A stretch of DNA of 5,559 bases. Origin: an uncultured Pseudomonadota bacterium. GTDB taxonomy: Bacteria; Lernaellota; Lernaellaia; Lernaellales; Lernaellaceae. Shown here piece after piece: positions 1-5,559 of the stretch; position 1 is the first letter of the stretch, and the number at the start of each line of letters is the position of its first letter. A model generated the notes under the pieces. It had not been told where the DNA came from. It saw only the letters and a list, made by a program, of their open reading frames with translations, and ran no database searches. The translations under genes and the position numbers were made by a program. The stretch covers positions 1 through 5,559 of the forward strand of contig CALBTQ010000641.1 of NCBI GenBank assembly GCA_937967875.1, in the 5' to 3' direction.

Positions 1-1533
1 GCCAGCGAGGACAACCTCAAGCGCTTCAAGCAGGACCACGGCATCATGATGCTCTCGGAAGAGGCGGGCGCGTTGATCGAGTCGACCGCCAAGTTCGAGA
101 TGCAGAAAGCGCAACTGGAAATTCAGAAACACCAATACCAGTCGATGCTCACGGCGATCGATAACGAGGGCATCGAGCAGGCGTCGCTGCCCAGCCTTTC
201 CTCGGCGGAGGACACCGTGCTGGCGAGCCTGGGCCTCAAGCTGGCCGAGCTCAAAGGCCAGAAGGGCGCGCTGCTGTCGGACATGACTGAGAACGCGCCC
301 GAGGTCAAGGCGCTCACCCAGGAGATCAACGCGCTGGGCTCGCAGATCCGCACCGTGCTGAAAAACACCGTCGCCTCGCTGCAGGCGCAGTTGAACAAGC
401 TGCACAACGTCATCGGCGGCTTCGACGAGAAGATCAACGCGCTGCCCGACACCGAGCGCGCGCTGGCCGGGCTGATGCGCAGCAGCGAAGTGACCAACCA
501 GATCTACACTTTCCTGCTGCAAAAGCACGAGGAAGCGCGCATCGCCAAAGCCGCGACCATCGGCAACATCCGCATCATCGATCTGGCGGTAACGCCCAAG
601 TCGCCGATCAAACCGCGCGTGCGGCTCAACCTGCTGCTGGGCATGGTCGCCGGTTTGCTGCTCGCGTTGGGCATGGCCTTCTTCCTGGAGTTCATCGACG
701 ATTCGCTCAAGTCGATCGACGAAGTGGAGCGGGTGATCCGCAAGCCGGTATACGGCATCATTCCGCGCATCCCCGATTACCGCAAGGAGCCCGAGGCCGC
801 GCGCCCCGTGTCGGCCAACCTGGTTACGCACTACAGTCCGAAAAGCCCGATCAGCGAGGCGTTCCGCACGTTGCGCACGAACATTCATTTCGCCGACCCC
901 GACCAACAACTGACCTCGCTGCTGATCACCAGCGCCGGGCCGAGCGAAGGCAAATCGACCATCGTGTCCAACCTCGCGCTGACCTTCGCCAACACCGGGC
1001 GGCGCACGCTGCTGCTGGACTGCGACTTGCGCAAGCCCAACGTGCACAACATTTTCGAAACGCAGCGCGATCCCGGCCTGACTAACGTGCTGATGAAGGA
1101 ATCGTCGTGGAAAGACGTGTTGCGCGAAACGAAGATTCCCAATCTTTACATGATTCCCTCGGGGCCGATTCCGCCCAACCCCACCGAGATGGTCGGCAGC
1201 CAGGGCATGAAGGACCTGATCGAGCAGTTTAAAACCGAGTTCGATCTGATTTTGCTCGATAGTCCGCCGGTCGTCGCGGTCACCGACGCGGCGATTTTGA
1301 GCGTCGTCGTCGACGCCACGCTGCTGGTCGTCGAGCTGGGCCGCAGCCGCGCCTCGGGCGTCAATCGCGCACTGGATCTGTTGGAAAAAGTCAAAGCCAA
1401 CCTGATGGGCATCATCACCAACAACATTTCGTCGGGATACAAGTACGATTACGGTTACTATTCGTACTATTATTATTACGCCGAAAGCGGGCAGAAAAAG
1501 AAGCGCCGTCGGCGCAGCCGCTACGGTTACTAA
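1..1533 (+). CDS. Wzz/Wzc-type polysaccharide co-polymerase with BY-kinase domain, 5'-truncated
   Basis: Inner-membrane protein that controls exopolysaccharide chain length and export and autophosphorylates on tyrosine. The frame is open from base 1 (ASEDNLKRFK...), so the ATGs at 46 and 49 are internal methionines and the true start lies off the left edge. 510 residues are visible; fused family members are usually about 700-800, so the first membrane helix and most of the Wzz domain are missing. Visible order (fragment numbering): a periplasmic helical, probably coiled-coil region (about 1-165); a GNVR-like region with GNIRIID at 188-194; a membrane helix at 209-231; the ExxRxxR oligomerisation motif (E286, R289, R292); Walker A SAGPSEGKST at 311-320 with K318; Walker A' LLLDCDLR at 337-344; Walker B FDLILLD at 414-420; a tyrosine-rich tail. 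All kinase motifs are intact. It is followed after 24 bases by a glycosyltransferase gene, which fits an EPS operon. Family assignment is firm; the exact polymer is unknown. Confidence 0.95.
   Translation, partial: ASEDNLKRFKQDHGIMMLSEEAGALIESTAKFEMQKAQLEIQKHQYQSMLTAIDNEGIEQASLPSLSSAEDTVLASLGLKLAELKGQKGALLSDMTENAPEVKALTQEINALGSQIRTVLKNTVASLQAQLNKLHNVIGGFDEKINALPDTERALAGLMRSSEVTNQIYTFLLQKHEEARIAKAATIGNIRIIDLAVTPKSPIKPRVRLNLLLGMVAGLLLALGMAFFLEFIDDSLKSIDEVERVIRKPVYGIIPRIPDYRKEPEAARPVSANLVTHYSPKSPISEAFRTLRTNIHFADPDQQLTSLLITSAGPSEGKSTIVSNLALTFANTGRRTLLLDCDLRKPNVHNIFETQRDPGLTNVLMKESSWKDVLRETKIPNLYMIPSGPIPPNPTEMVGSQGMKDLIEQFKTEFDLILLDSPPVVAVTDAAILSVVVDATLLVVELGRSRASGVNRALDLLEKVKANLMGIITNNISSGYKYDYGYYSYYYYYAESGQKKKRRRRSRYGY
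1438..1530 (+). other. C-terminal tyrosine cluster and polybasic tail of the BY-kinase
   Basis: The last 31 residues of the kinase contain 12 tyrosines: ten within 14 residues (fragment residues 480-493, including a run of five), then a KKKRRRR block, and a final Y-G-Y. In BY-kinases such as Wzc the C-terminal tyrosine cluster is the trans-autophosphorylation site that drives the oligomerisation cycle. The TAC/TAT-rich stretch is locally AT-rich within a GC-rich gene, as its amino-acid composition requires. The basic block after the tyrosines could contact membrane lipids or acidic partners; that is inference. Confidence 0.85.
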
Positions 1534-1542
1534 GCGGGCCGG

Positions 1543-1550
1543 AAAGGAGG
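1543..1550 (+). promoter_or_regulatory. Strong Shine-Dalgarno sequence for the first glycosyltransferase
   Basis: AAAGGAGG lies 7 bases before the ATG at 1558, in the 24-base gap after the kinase stop. It is nearly fully complementary to the 16S rRNA 3' end at optimal spacing and fixes the start of the downstream gene. It is the best ribosome binding site in the window. Confidence 0.85.
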
Positions 1551-1557
1551 CACGGCG

Positions 1558-2772
1558 ATGAAACTGCTGATCGTCATTCCGGCTCTCAATGAAGAGGAAG
1601 CGATCCGCGCGATCATCGAGCGGTGCCTGGCCGCGCGCCCGGCGATCGTCGAGCAAACGCCGGTCGACGAGGTGGAGATCACCGTGGTCTCCGACGGCTC
1701 GTCGGACGACACGGCGAAGATCGCGCGCCATTTCGTGCCGCGCATCAAGCTGATTTCCTATCGCGTAAACCGCGGCTACGGCGCGGCGATCAAGCTGGGC
1801 TGGGCCAATTCCGACGCCGAGTTGGTCGGCTTCCTCGACGCCGACGGCACCTGCGATCCGCTGACGTTCATCCCGCTGGTCAACAAGATGCTCGATGGTG
1901 AACTGGACGTCGTGCTCGGTTCGCGCATGGGCCCGGACAGCGAAATGCCGCGCGTGCGCCGCGTGGGCAATCACATCTTCGCCTGGATGATCAACCTGAT
2001 CGCACGCACGAAAATTTCCGACTCGGCCAGCGGCATGCGCGTGGTGCGCCGCGACGCCCTCGATCGGCTGTACCCGCTGCCCGACGGCCTGCACTTCACC
2101 CCGGCGATGAGCTGCCGCGCGGTGCTCGACCCCGACATCACCATCGGCGAAGTGGCGATGAAGTATTCCGAGCGCGTCGGTGCGTCGAAGCTGTCGGCCG
2201 TGCGCGACGGCATGCGCTTTTTGAAGATCATCCTCGAAATCGCCATCACCTATCGGCCGTTCCGCATTTTCGGTTCGCTGGGCCTGGCGATGCTGCTGCC
2301 GATGATCTACCTGTCGATCGGCCTGCTGCGCGATTACTGGACGACCGGCCTCGTCGACGACGGCATGATCTACCGCGTGCTGGCGATCATCGTGCTCAGT
2401 TTCGCCGGCCTGTTCGTGTTCAGCGTGGGGATGATCGCCGAGCGCGTCGTCGAAATGAAAAGCCCGTGGATTCGGCCGCACCGCTCGTTCTACCGCGCCG
2501 TGCGGCGGCTGACGCAATCGGACGCGATGCTCTTGTTCGCCGGCGGGCTGCTGGTGATCGCGTTGATCGTCCTCGCTCGGCCGGCCTGGCAGTATCTGCG
2601 CAGCGGCCACATTTATCGGCACTGGTCGCAGGTCGCGCTGGCGGGCGCGATGTTTTTGCTGTCGGTTGTGCTGTCGATGTTCGCTATTCTGCAACGCATG
2701 CTGACCACCATGCTGACCACCGAGACCACCGAACCCGATCCCAACCACGATCGGGAAAAGATCTACGGCTGA
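1558..2772 (+). CDS. Family 2 glycosyltransferase with C-terminal membrane domain (DPM1/DPG-synthase-like)
   Basis: Predicted inverting GT-A glycosyltransferase of 404 residues that transfers a sugar from a nucleotide donor, probably to a polyprenyl-phosphate or lipid-linked acceptor at the cytoplasmic face. The N-terminus has the family 2 opening (LLIVIPALNEEEAI), the nucleotide-binding DGSSDD at residues 46-51, the metal-binding DAD at 94-96 within FLDADGTCDP, and GSRM at 121-124. Four hydrophobic segments follow, at about 238-257, 274-294, 323-340 and 358-378; the last leads to a short polar tail. No QxxRW motif is seen, so a processive cellulose-synthase-like enzyme is unlikely. The ATG is set by the strong Shine-Dalgarno sequence. 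Position directly after the co-polymerase gene supports a role in glycan assembly. Donor and acceptor cannot be told from the sequence; a dolichyl-phosphate-mannose-synthase-like role is an alternative to direct chain extension. Confidence 0.9.
   Translation: MKLLIVIPALNEEEAIRAIIERCLAARPAIVEQTPVDEVEITVVSDGSSDDTAKIARHFVPRIKLISYRVNRGYGAAIKLGWANSDAELVGFLDADGTCDPLTFIPLVNKMLDGELDVVLGSRMGPDSEMPRVRRVGNHIFAWMINLIARTKISDSASGMRVVRRDALDRLYPLPDGLHFTPAMSCRAVLDPDITIGEVAMKYSERVGASKLSAVRDGMRFLKIILEIAITYRPFRIFGSLGLAMLLPMIYLSIGLLRDYWTTGLVDDGMIYRVLAIIVLSFAGLFVFSVGMIAERVVEMKSPWIRPHRSFYRAVRRLTQSDAMLLFAGGLLVIALIVLARPAWQYLRSGHIYRHWSQVALAGAMFLLSVVLSMFAILQRMLTTMLTTETTEPDPNHDREKIYG
2698..2721 (+). repeat. Perfect 12-base tandem duplication inside the glycosyltransferase C-terminus
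   Basis: ATGCTGACCACC occurs twice back to back (2698-2709 and 2710-2721), followed by a partial third-unit-like GAGACCACC (2722-2730). It encodes MLTTMLTTETTE at residues 381-392, just after the last membrane helix. The repeat is in frame, so gain or loss of a unit would only change tail length. Confidence 0.85.
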
Positions 2773-2776
2773 GCCG

Positions 2777-4225
2777 ATGCGCGTTTCGCTCGTCAACGCC
2801 CCGTATTTCCCGCGCTTCAGCCGGGCGCAGCGCAGCCCCGGCGTCATTAAAAGCAACGTGCTGTATTACCCCTATTGGCTGGCGCATGCGGCGGCGCTGT
2901 TGCGCGAAAACGGATTCGCCGTGCAGTTGCTCGACGCGGTGGCCGAGGGGATCGAGCGCGCGACGGCGGTAAGCAGGACGATCGATTTCGCGCCGACCCT
3001 GGTGCTGGTCGAAACGTCCACGCCCTCGATCGATGCCGACGTTGCCTTCGCCCGCGCGGTGAAACACGCCGCGCCGGAGACGCGCGTTTTTTTCGTCGGC
3101 ACCCACGTGAGCGCCCTGCCGGAAGAGACATTGCGCAACGCGGGGCTCGACGGTGCGCTGGTCGGCGAATACGACTTGACCGCGTTGGCTCTGGCGCAGG
3201 CGCTGGCGGGCGGTGCGTCGCTGGATGCGGTCGACGGTCTGGCGCTGGTCGATGATCGACAAGTGCGCCGCACTACGCCGCGCGCGCCGGTGGAGAACCT
3301 CGACGATCTGCCGTGGATCGCGCCGGTGTACCGCGATTTTCTACCGCTCGCCGCGTACAATTTCAGCCTCGCCAATCATCCGATGGTGATGCTCATCTCC
3401 GGCCGCGGCTGCCCGAACAACTGCTTTTTCTGCCTGTACCCGCAGGTGATGCACGGCCGCCGCTATCGCGCCCGCAGCCCCGAACATTTGATCGGCGAGG
3501 TCGAGTGGATCGCGAAAAATATGCCGACGGTGCGCGAGATCGTGTTCGAGGACGACACCTTCACCGCCGACGAACAGCGCGCCGTGCGCTTCGCCGAACT
3601 GAAAAGGCAACGCGGCATCGCGCTGCCGTTTTTCGCCAACCTGCGCGTGAACACGCGGGCCGAGACGATCGACGCCCTGGTGCGCGCGGGTTTGCGCAGT
3701 TGCGCGGTGGGCTTCGAGGCGGCCGACGAAAAATCGCTGGCTGCGATGCGCAAGGGCATCACGCTCGATCGCGCGCAGCAATTCATGGCCGATGCGCGCC
3801 GTGCGGGATTGCTGGTGCACGGCTGTTTCATGGTCGGTTTTCCCGGCGAGACGACCGCGTCGATGGAGCGCACGCTGGCCTACGCGATCAAACTCGAACC
3901 CGACTCCGCGCAGTTTTATCCGGTGTTTCCCTATCCGGGCACCGAAGCGTTCGCCTGGGCCGAGCAGAGCGGTTTTTTGCGCACGCGCGAGTGGCGGCAG
4001 TGGCTGACGCCGGCGGGCGGCCATGCGGCGGTGATCGATCAGCCGGGTCTGTCGGCGGCGACGCAGTGGGCGTTTTGCGAGCGCGCGTATCGTCGCTTCC
4101 ATTTTCGGCCGCGGTACATTTTCAAAAAGCTCGTGCAGGCGATCCGGCAGCCGGCGGAAGGCTGGCGCAGCGTGCGCGGCCTACTGGCGTACCTGCGCTA
4201 TCTGTTGCGGGGGAGCGGCCGATGA
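2777..4225 (+). CDS. B12-binding-domain-like radical SAM protein
   Basis: Predicted radical S-adenosylmethionine enzyme of 482 residues. The N-terminal about 150 residues have the Rossmann-like form of cobalamin-binding domains in this superfamily (MRVSLVNAPYFPRF; VLYYPYWLAHAAALLRENGF; VFFVGTHVSALPEE). The canonical DxHxxG cobalamin ligand motif is not seen, so B12 binding is unproven. The radical SAM core follows: CxxxCxxC in GCPNNCFFC (C212, C216, C219) for the 4Fe-4S cluster, FEDDTF at 257-262, GFEAAD, and MVGFPGET at 352-359. The C-terminal about 80 residues are basic and uncharacterised. The ATG lies 4 bases after the previous stop with no clear Shine-Dalgarno sequence, suggesting translational coupling; its own stop overlaps the next start. 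Relatives include methyltransferases, cyclases and hopanoid enzymes such as HpnJ. Placement between glycosyltransferases suggests modification of a sugar or lipid precursor, but the substrate is unknown. Confidence 0.9.
   Translation: MRVSLVNAPYFPRFSRAQRSPGVIKSNVLYYPYWLAHAAALLRENGFAVQLLDAVAEGIERATAVSRTIDFAPTLVLVETSTPSIDADVAFARAVKHAAPETRVFFVGTHVSALPEETLRNAGLDGALVGEYDLTALALAQALAGGASLDAVDGLALVDDRQVRRTTPRAPVENLDDLPWIAPVYRDFLPLAAYNFSLANHPMVMLISGRGCPNNCFFCLYPQVMHGRRYRARSPEHLIGEVEWIAKNMPTVREIVFEDDTFTADEQRAVRFAELKRQRGIALPFFANLRVNTRAETIDALVRAGLRSCAVGFEAADEKSLAAMRKGITLDRAQQFMADARRAGLLVHGCFMVGFPGETTASMERTLAYAIKLEPDSAQFYPVFPYPGTEAFAWAEQSGFLRTREWRQWLTPAGGHAAVIDQPGLSAATQWAFCERAYRRFHFRPRYIFKKLVQAIRQPAEGWRSVRGLLAYLRYLLRGSGR
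4209..4215 (+). promoter_or_regulatory. Shine-Dalgarno sequence for the second glycosyltransferase, inside the radical SAM gene
   Basis: GGGGGAG lies 6 bases before the ATG at 4222, within the last codons of the upstream gene. Together with the ATGA stop/start overlap at 4222-4225 it decides the start of the downstream gene, even though the same frame stays open far upstream. Confidence 0.7.
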
Positions 4226-5241
4226 AGCGCGTGACGGTGGCGATCATCGCCTACAACGAGACGCGCAATCTGCCCGATACGCTCAACAGTCTCGCGGCGC
4301 AGACCTATCCGCGCGAACGTTTCGAGATTCTGGTCGTCGACAACGGCAGCAACGACGGCACGCGCGCGCTGGTGCGCGAGTGGAGGCAACGCTTGGACAA
4401 TCTGCGCCTGGCCGTCGAGCCCACGCCCGGCATCGCCCCGGCGCGCAACGCGGCGCTGCGCGAGGCGCACACCGAGTTGATCGTCTTCACCGACGCGGAC
4501 GTGATCTGTCCGCCGACCTGGCTGCAAACGCTGGTTGAGGGATTCGACCGTCATCGCGCGCTCGATGAAAAGACAGTGGCGGTGGGCGGCGGCAACATAC
4601 CGGTCGCGGCGGGCAGCCGTTTTCTCGCAGCGCTGGGCGTAACGCTCAACAGCTTCTGGGGCAGCCACGGCAGTGCGCAGGGGATGCTCCACGAGGCGGA
4701 CCGCGTGGTCGAGCACATCCCGACGCTCAACATCTGCTACGACCGGCAGATCGTGCTGGCCGCGGGCGGTTTCGACAATGCATTTCGCATGGTCAGCGAG
4801 GACCCGGAATTGAACCACCGCCTGACGCGCCTGGGTTACCGCATCGTGTTTCTGGCCGGCGCACAGGTCGAGCATAAAATGCGGCCCGATCTGCGCTCGT
4901 GGTTCCGCAACGTGTACGTTTACGGACGCGGGCGCACGCAGATCATCAAGAAGCACCCCGATCATTTCCGGTTGAAGTACGCGGCGCCGCCGTTGATTCC
5001 CTTGGCGCTGGCCGCGATCGTGCTGGGCCCGTGGCTGCCGTTGCTGGCGTTGCCGCTGCCGCTGTACCTGGCGACGACGGCGCTGCTGGCATGGCGTTTA
5101 TGCGCGCGGCAGGGCAAGCGTCACTTGTGGTCGATGGCTTTCGTGATTCTGGCGGGCAACCCGATCGCCTACGGCATCGGAATGATCCATGGCCTGTGGC
5201 ACCGCTACCCGCCCTCGTCGCCGCGTCCGATCATCGATTAA
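4222..5241 (+). CDS. Family 2 glycosyltransferase with C-terminal membrane segments (ExoA-like architecture)
   Basis: Predicted membrane-anchored GT-A glycosyltransferase of 339 residues. It opens with VTVAIIAYNETRNLPDTL. Motifs are DNGSNDGT at 40-47 (nucleotide binding), PGIAPARNAAL near 70-79, FTDAD at 89-93 (metal-binding DxD), and SED at 192-194, the probable catalytic acidic pair region. YGRGR follows near the end of the catalytic domain. The C-terminus has hydrophobic segments at about 254-270, 271-291 and 302-322. The architecture resembles succinoglycan ExoA-type enzymes, which extend a lipid-linked oligosaccharide; the specific sugar is not inferable. The frame is open from 3313, but residues encoded before 4222 are arginine/alanine-rich out-of-frame sequence over the radical SAM gene. 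Family homology, the Shine-Dalgarno sequence and the ATGA overlap all place the start at 4222. It is the last gene of the plus-strand unit and ends against a convergent gene. Confidence 0.92.
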   Translation: MKRVTVAIIAYNETRNLPDTLNSLAAQTYPRERFEILVVDNGSNDGTRALVREWRQRLDNLRLAVEPTPGIAPARNAALREAHTELIVFTDADVICPPTWLQTLVEGFDRHRALDEKTVAVGGGNIPVAAGSRFLAALGVTLNSFWGSHGSAQGMLHEADRVVEHIPTLNICYDRQIVLAAGGFDNAFRMVSEDPELNHRLTRLGYRIVFLAGAQVEHKMRPDLRSWFRNVYVYGRGRTQIIKKHPDHFRLKYAAPPLIPLALAAIVLGPWLPLLALPLPLYLATTALLAWRLCARQGKRHLWSMAFVILAGNPIAYGIGMIHGLWHRYPPSSPRPIID

Positions 5242-5516
5242 AGTTCGCCGAAGCCTTTTTTCTCGACGTTGCGTAGCGCCGCGCGTTCGTCGGCGGTCAA
5301 CGTTTCCAGGTGCTCCCGCGTTTGCACGTTCTGGCCGAGGTTGTCGCAGGCGATCAGGCAGCCGATCGGCGCGAAGAATTTATCGCGCTTGGACAGCGTG
5401 AGCGCCTTGGCGCGAAATTCGCGGTACGGCTCGTCGGTCCATAAATCCAGAAAGCGCTGTCGGTGGAGGTTGCCCAGCGGCATTTTATCGGCCTTGCAGC
5501 AGGGGATGACCGCGCC
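5238..5516 (-). CDS. Radical SAM/SPASM-type protein, C-terminal fragment (5'-truncated)
   Basis: The genomic part encodes 92 residues starting GAVIPCCKADKMPLGNL and ending KKGFGEL, with a TAA stop. The pattern G-x-V-x-P-C-C, then LGNL, then FLDLWTDEPYREFR, then a later C-x3-C (GCLIACDN) is typical of the C-terminal SPASM or SPASM-like auxiliary iron-sulfur region of radical SAM proteins. Full-length proteins of this kind are usually about 350-450 residues, so the catalytic core with its CxxxCxxC motif is missing beyond the contig end. The apparent GTG start at 5529-5531 lies in adapter sequence and its first five residues (MLFRS) are artefactual. The gene converges on the glycosyltransferase, the two stop codons sharing TTAA at 5238-5241. 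Its function and whether it belongs to the glycan cluster are unknown. Confidence 0.75.
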   Translation of the reverse strand, partial: GAVIPCCKADKMPLGNLHRQRFLDLWTDEPYREFRAKALTLSKRDKFFAPIGCLIACDNLGQNVQTREHLETLTADERAALRNVEKKGFGEL

Positions 5517-5559
5517 AGATCGGAAGAGCACACGTCTGAACTCCAGTCACCGAATACGA
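5517..5559 (+). other. Illumina TruSeq-type adapter plus index (sequencing artefact)
   Basis: From 5517 the sequence starts AGATCGGAAGAGC and continues to 5550 as the complete 34-base TruSeq-type read-through adapter. The next eight bases (5551-5558, CGAATACG) sit where the sample index belongs, and the final A (5559) matches the first base of the constant region after the index. This stretch is not genomic and should be trimmed. Confidence 0.97.

Noticed and set aside
46..51. ATGATG as the start of the BY-kinase gene
   Set aside because: The frame is open to base 1 with family-like residues before it, no ribosome binding site precedes it, and the protein would lack the first membrane helix and most of the Wzz domain.
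3341..4102. 253-residue minus-strand frame opposite the radical SAM gene
   Set aside because: Arg/His/Ala-rich composition with no motif, lying antisense to a well-supported gene; a shadow frame of GC-rich coding sequence.
3313..4221. Long open frame upstream of and in frame with the second glycosyltransferase, suggesting a 642-residue fusion protein
   Set aside because: The extra 303 residues are Arg/Ala/Gly-rich with no family motifs and lie over the radical SAM gene in another frame, which is typical of stop-poor GC-rich DNA. The Shine-Dalgarno sequence, the ATGA overlap and the family N-terminus all place the start at 4222.
4198..4965. 255-residue minus-strand frame opposite the second glycosyltransferase
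   Set aside because: Antisense shadow with no recognisable domain, while the plus strand has all the expected family 2 motifs.
5243..5261. Possible terminator: short inverted repeat TTC-GCC-GAA near a run of six T
   Set aside because: The stem is only 3 base pairs, and the T run is the complement of Glu-Lys-Lys codons in the minus-strand gene.
5529..5559. Genomic promoter or start region for the minus-strand gene
   Set aside because: The sequence is adapter and index, so no regulatory information can be read from it.

Overview
This window reads as one short-read contig (5,559 bases) from a GC-rich Gram-negative bacterium. It carries the downstream part of an exopolysaccharide or surface-glycan operon. 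A polysaccharide co-polymerase fused to a bacterial tyrosine kinase is an arrangement typical of Proteobacteria and other diderms. The strong GC bias at third codon positions and the B12-type radical SAM gene inside a glycan operon suggest a deltaproteobacterium-like or related environmental lineage. That placement is inference only; no rRNA or marker gene is present.

Layout. The plus strand holds four tightly packed genes in one direction. (1) Positions 1-1533: the C-terminal part of a Wzz/Wzc/ExoP-type chain-length regulator and BY-kinase, cut by the left edge and ending in a tyrosine cluster. (2) 1558-2772: a family 2 glycosyltransferase with four predicted C-terminal membrane segments, preceded by a near-perfect Shine-Dalgarno sequence. 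(3) 2777-4225: a radical SAM protein of the B12-binding-like architecture, 4 bases after gene 2. (4) 4222-5241: a second, different family 2 glycosyltransferase with C-terminal membrane segments, whose start overlaps the stop of gene 3 by ATGA. On the minus strand, 5238-5516 encodes the C-terminal 92 residues of a radical SAM/SPASM-type protein. It converges on gene 4 and shares the TTAA at the two stop codons.

The last 43 bases (5517-5559) are not genomic. They match the Illumina TruSeq-type adapter, followed by what looks like an 8-base index. The apparent GTG start of the minus-strand reading frame (MLFRS...) lies in this adapter, so that gene is really 5'-truncated.

How the genes may work together (inference): the two membrane-anchored glycosyltransferases would add sugars to a lipid carrier at the cytoplasmic face. 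The co-polymerase/kinase would control polymer length and export through its phosphorylation cycle. The radical SAM protein between them may modify a sugar, lipid or other precursor. No polymerase, flippase, outer-membrane exporter, tRNA, CRISPR array or mobile element is visible. Noncoding space is limited to 24 bases (1534-1557) and 4 bases (2773-2776).
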